Shown piece after piece: positions 21,929 through 22,275 of a stretch of DNA of 22,275 nucleotides (the first letter of the stretch is position 1; each line of letters opens with the position of its first letter). The notes below the pieces were generated by a model. The model made no database searches. It was not told where the DNA came from and was given only the letters and a program-made list of their open reading frames with translations. The DNA lies in assembly GCA_910579725.1 (NCBI GenBank), contig CAJTUD010000049.1, positions 1 to 22,275 on the forward strand, given 5' to 3'. Made by a program: the position numbers and the translations under genes. This DNA is from an uncultured Oscillospiraceae bacterium. GTDB lineage: Bacteria > Bacillota > Clostridia > Oscillospirales > Oscillospiraceae.

Positions 21929-22275
21929 GGTAGTGTTCACATAAGTGGGATTGTGATATAATCAAAGAATGGAAATAAAGAAAGAGCAATACGAGCAAAT
22001 CAAAGAGTGCTTTCCCAAACAGCGGAAACCAGCCAGAATCAGCAACCTGGACGTATTGAATGCAGTGCTATACGTAGTGGAAAATGGGTGCAAATGGAGG
22101 AGCTTGCCCAAAGAATACGGAGATTGGCATGTGATCTATGTTCGGATAAACCGCTGGGCGAAAAAAGGCGTTTTGGAACGAGTATTTCTGCGGTTGCAGC
22201 AACTGGGAATCATTCAAATCCAAGTAAATGTGATAAGTTTGGATTCCACCTGCATAAAGGTTCATCCGGATGGAA
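21929..22275 (+). mobile_element. IS5-family insertion sequence, left part only
   Basis: The IS body runs off the window. The left end is probably near 21929-21935, where GTGTTCACATAAGTGGGA just before the transposase has the look of an IS terminal repeat, but without the right end this cannot be confirmed. A TATAAT (21957-21962) supplies a probable -10 for the transposase. Confidence 0.6.
21969..22275 (+). CDS. IS5-family transposase, N-terminal part (cut by window end)
   Basis: 102 codons are visible from ATG 21969, open to the last base. The protein begins MEIKKEQYEQIKECFPKQRK and contains NAVLYVVENGCKWRSLPKEYGDWHVIYVRINRW (about 31-63), the DUF4096 N-terminal DNA-binding domain of IS5/IS427-type transposases. 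It then reaches ISLDSTCIKVHPDG, where the Asp of LDST is the first catalytic residue of the DDE triad. In many IS5-group elements this first frame ends soon after and a programmed frameshift joins a second ORF; that part is not in the window. AT-richer sequence than the neighbouring genes fits a mobile origin. Confidence 0.85.
   Translation, partial: MEIKKEQYEQIKECFPKQRKPARISNLDVLNAVLYVVENGCKWRSLPKEYGDWHVIYVRINRWAKKGVLERVFLRLQQLGIIQIQVNVISLDSTCIKVHPDG

Noticed and set aside
21720..21944. A 74-residue ORF in the structured region
   Set aside because: No SD, no recognisable domain, and it overlaps several base-pairing elements and the inverted repeat; it does not resemble IscB or TnpB.
1..22275. 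CRISPR arrays, tRNA or rRNA genes
   Set aside because: No regularly spaced direct repeats, tRNA cloverleaf/TTCGA arms or rRNA core sequences were recognised on either strand.

Overview
The window looks like a chromosomal segment of a Gram-positive, anaerobic clostridium, most likely of the Oscillospiraceae/Ruminococcaceae group. The DNA is GC-rich with many G/C-ending codons. Most genes have strong AGGAGG-type ribosome binding sites and several have sigma-A promoters with 17-bp spacers. Genes typical of this group include ribonuclease M5, a Firmicute-type glycerol-3-phosphate dehydrogenase cluster with a DUF1667 protein, an acetyl-CoA synthase and a corrinoid-protein reactivator. The species cannot be named from sequence reading alone.

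Layout. (1) 1-2064, + strand: the 3' half of DNA polymerase III delta (holA), RNase M5 (rnmV) and a coupled GNAT acetyltransferase, ending in two back-to-back hairpin terminators. (2) 2098-2265: a fragment of a DNA-3-methyladenine glycosylase I gene (tag), without its start or end. (3) 6629 down to 2264, - strand: a MarR-regulated operon (marR, iron alcohol dehydrogenase, aldehyde dehydrogenase, membrane-anchored Ntn amidohydrolase) with a consensus promoter flanked by paired palindromes. (4) 8983 down to 6723, - strand: a WYL regulator followed by three small genes (DUF3795, TfoX-N, GyrI-like). (5) 9062-9735, +: a TetR-family regulator. (6) 9874-12185, +: acetyl-CoA synthase (acsB) as a single-gene unit with its own promoter and a very strong terminator. 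(7) 12322-13934, +: an ECF sigma factor and its overlapping membrane partner. (8) 15808 down to 13934, -: MarR regulator plus MATE efflux pump. (9) 15846-18246, +: a RACo-type corrinoid activator and a small cysteine-rich HMA-like protein. (10) 18302-21475, +: a three-gene glycerol-3-phosphate dehydrogenase-type operon. (11) 21446-22275: a 480-bp non-coding stretch with several internal and long-range base-pairing elements (candidate structured RNA), then the start of an IS5-family transposase cut off by the window end.

How the genes work together. acsB and the RACo-like activator both serve the carbonyl branch of the Wood-Ljungdahl pathway: AcsB makes acetyl-CoA from CO, a corrinoid-bound methyl group and CoA, and RACo reactivates oxidised Co(II) corrinoid protein. 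They are separate transcription units divided by unrelated regulator and transporter modules, and no CO dehydrogenase, corrinoid protein or methyltransferase genes are present here. The MarR/ADH/ALDH/Ntn operon looks like an inducible system for an amide, alcohol and aldehyde series of unknown substrate. The last operon would oxidise glycerol-3-phosphate and pass electrons through FAD and Fe-S centres.

The items most worth a second look are the unexplained structured region at 21540-21840, the split acsB/RACo arrangement, the four-cysteine HMA-like protein, the two MarR loci that independently show paired operators with 36-bp centre spacing, and the tag gene remnant.
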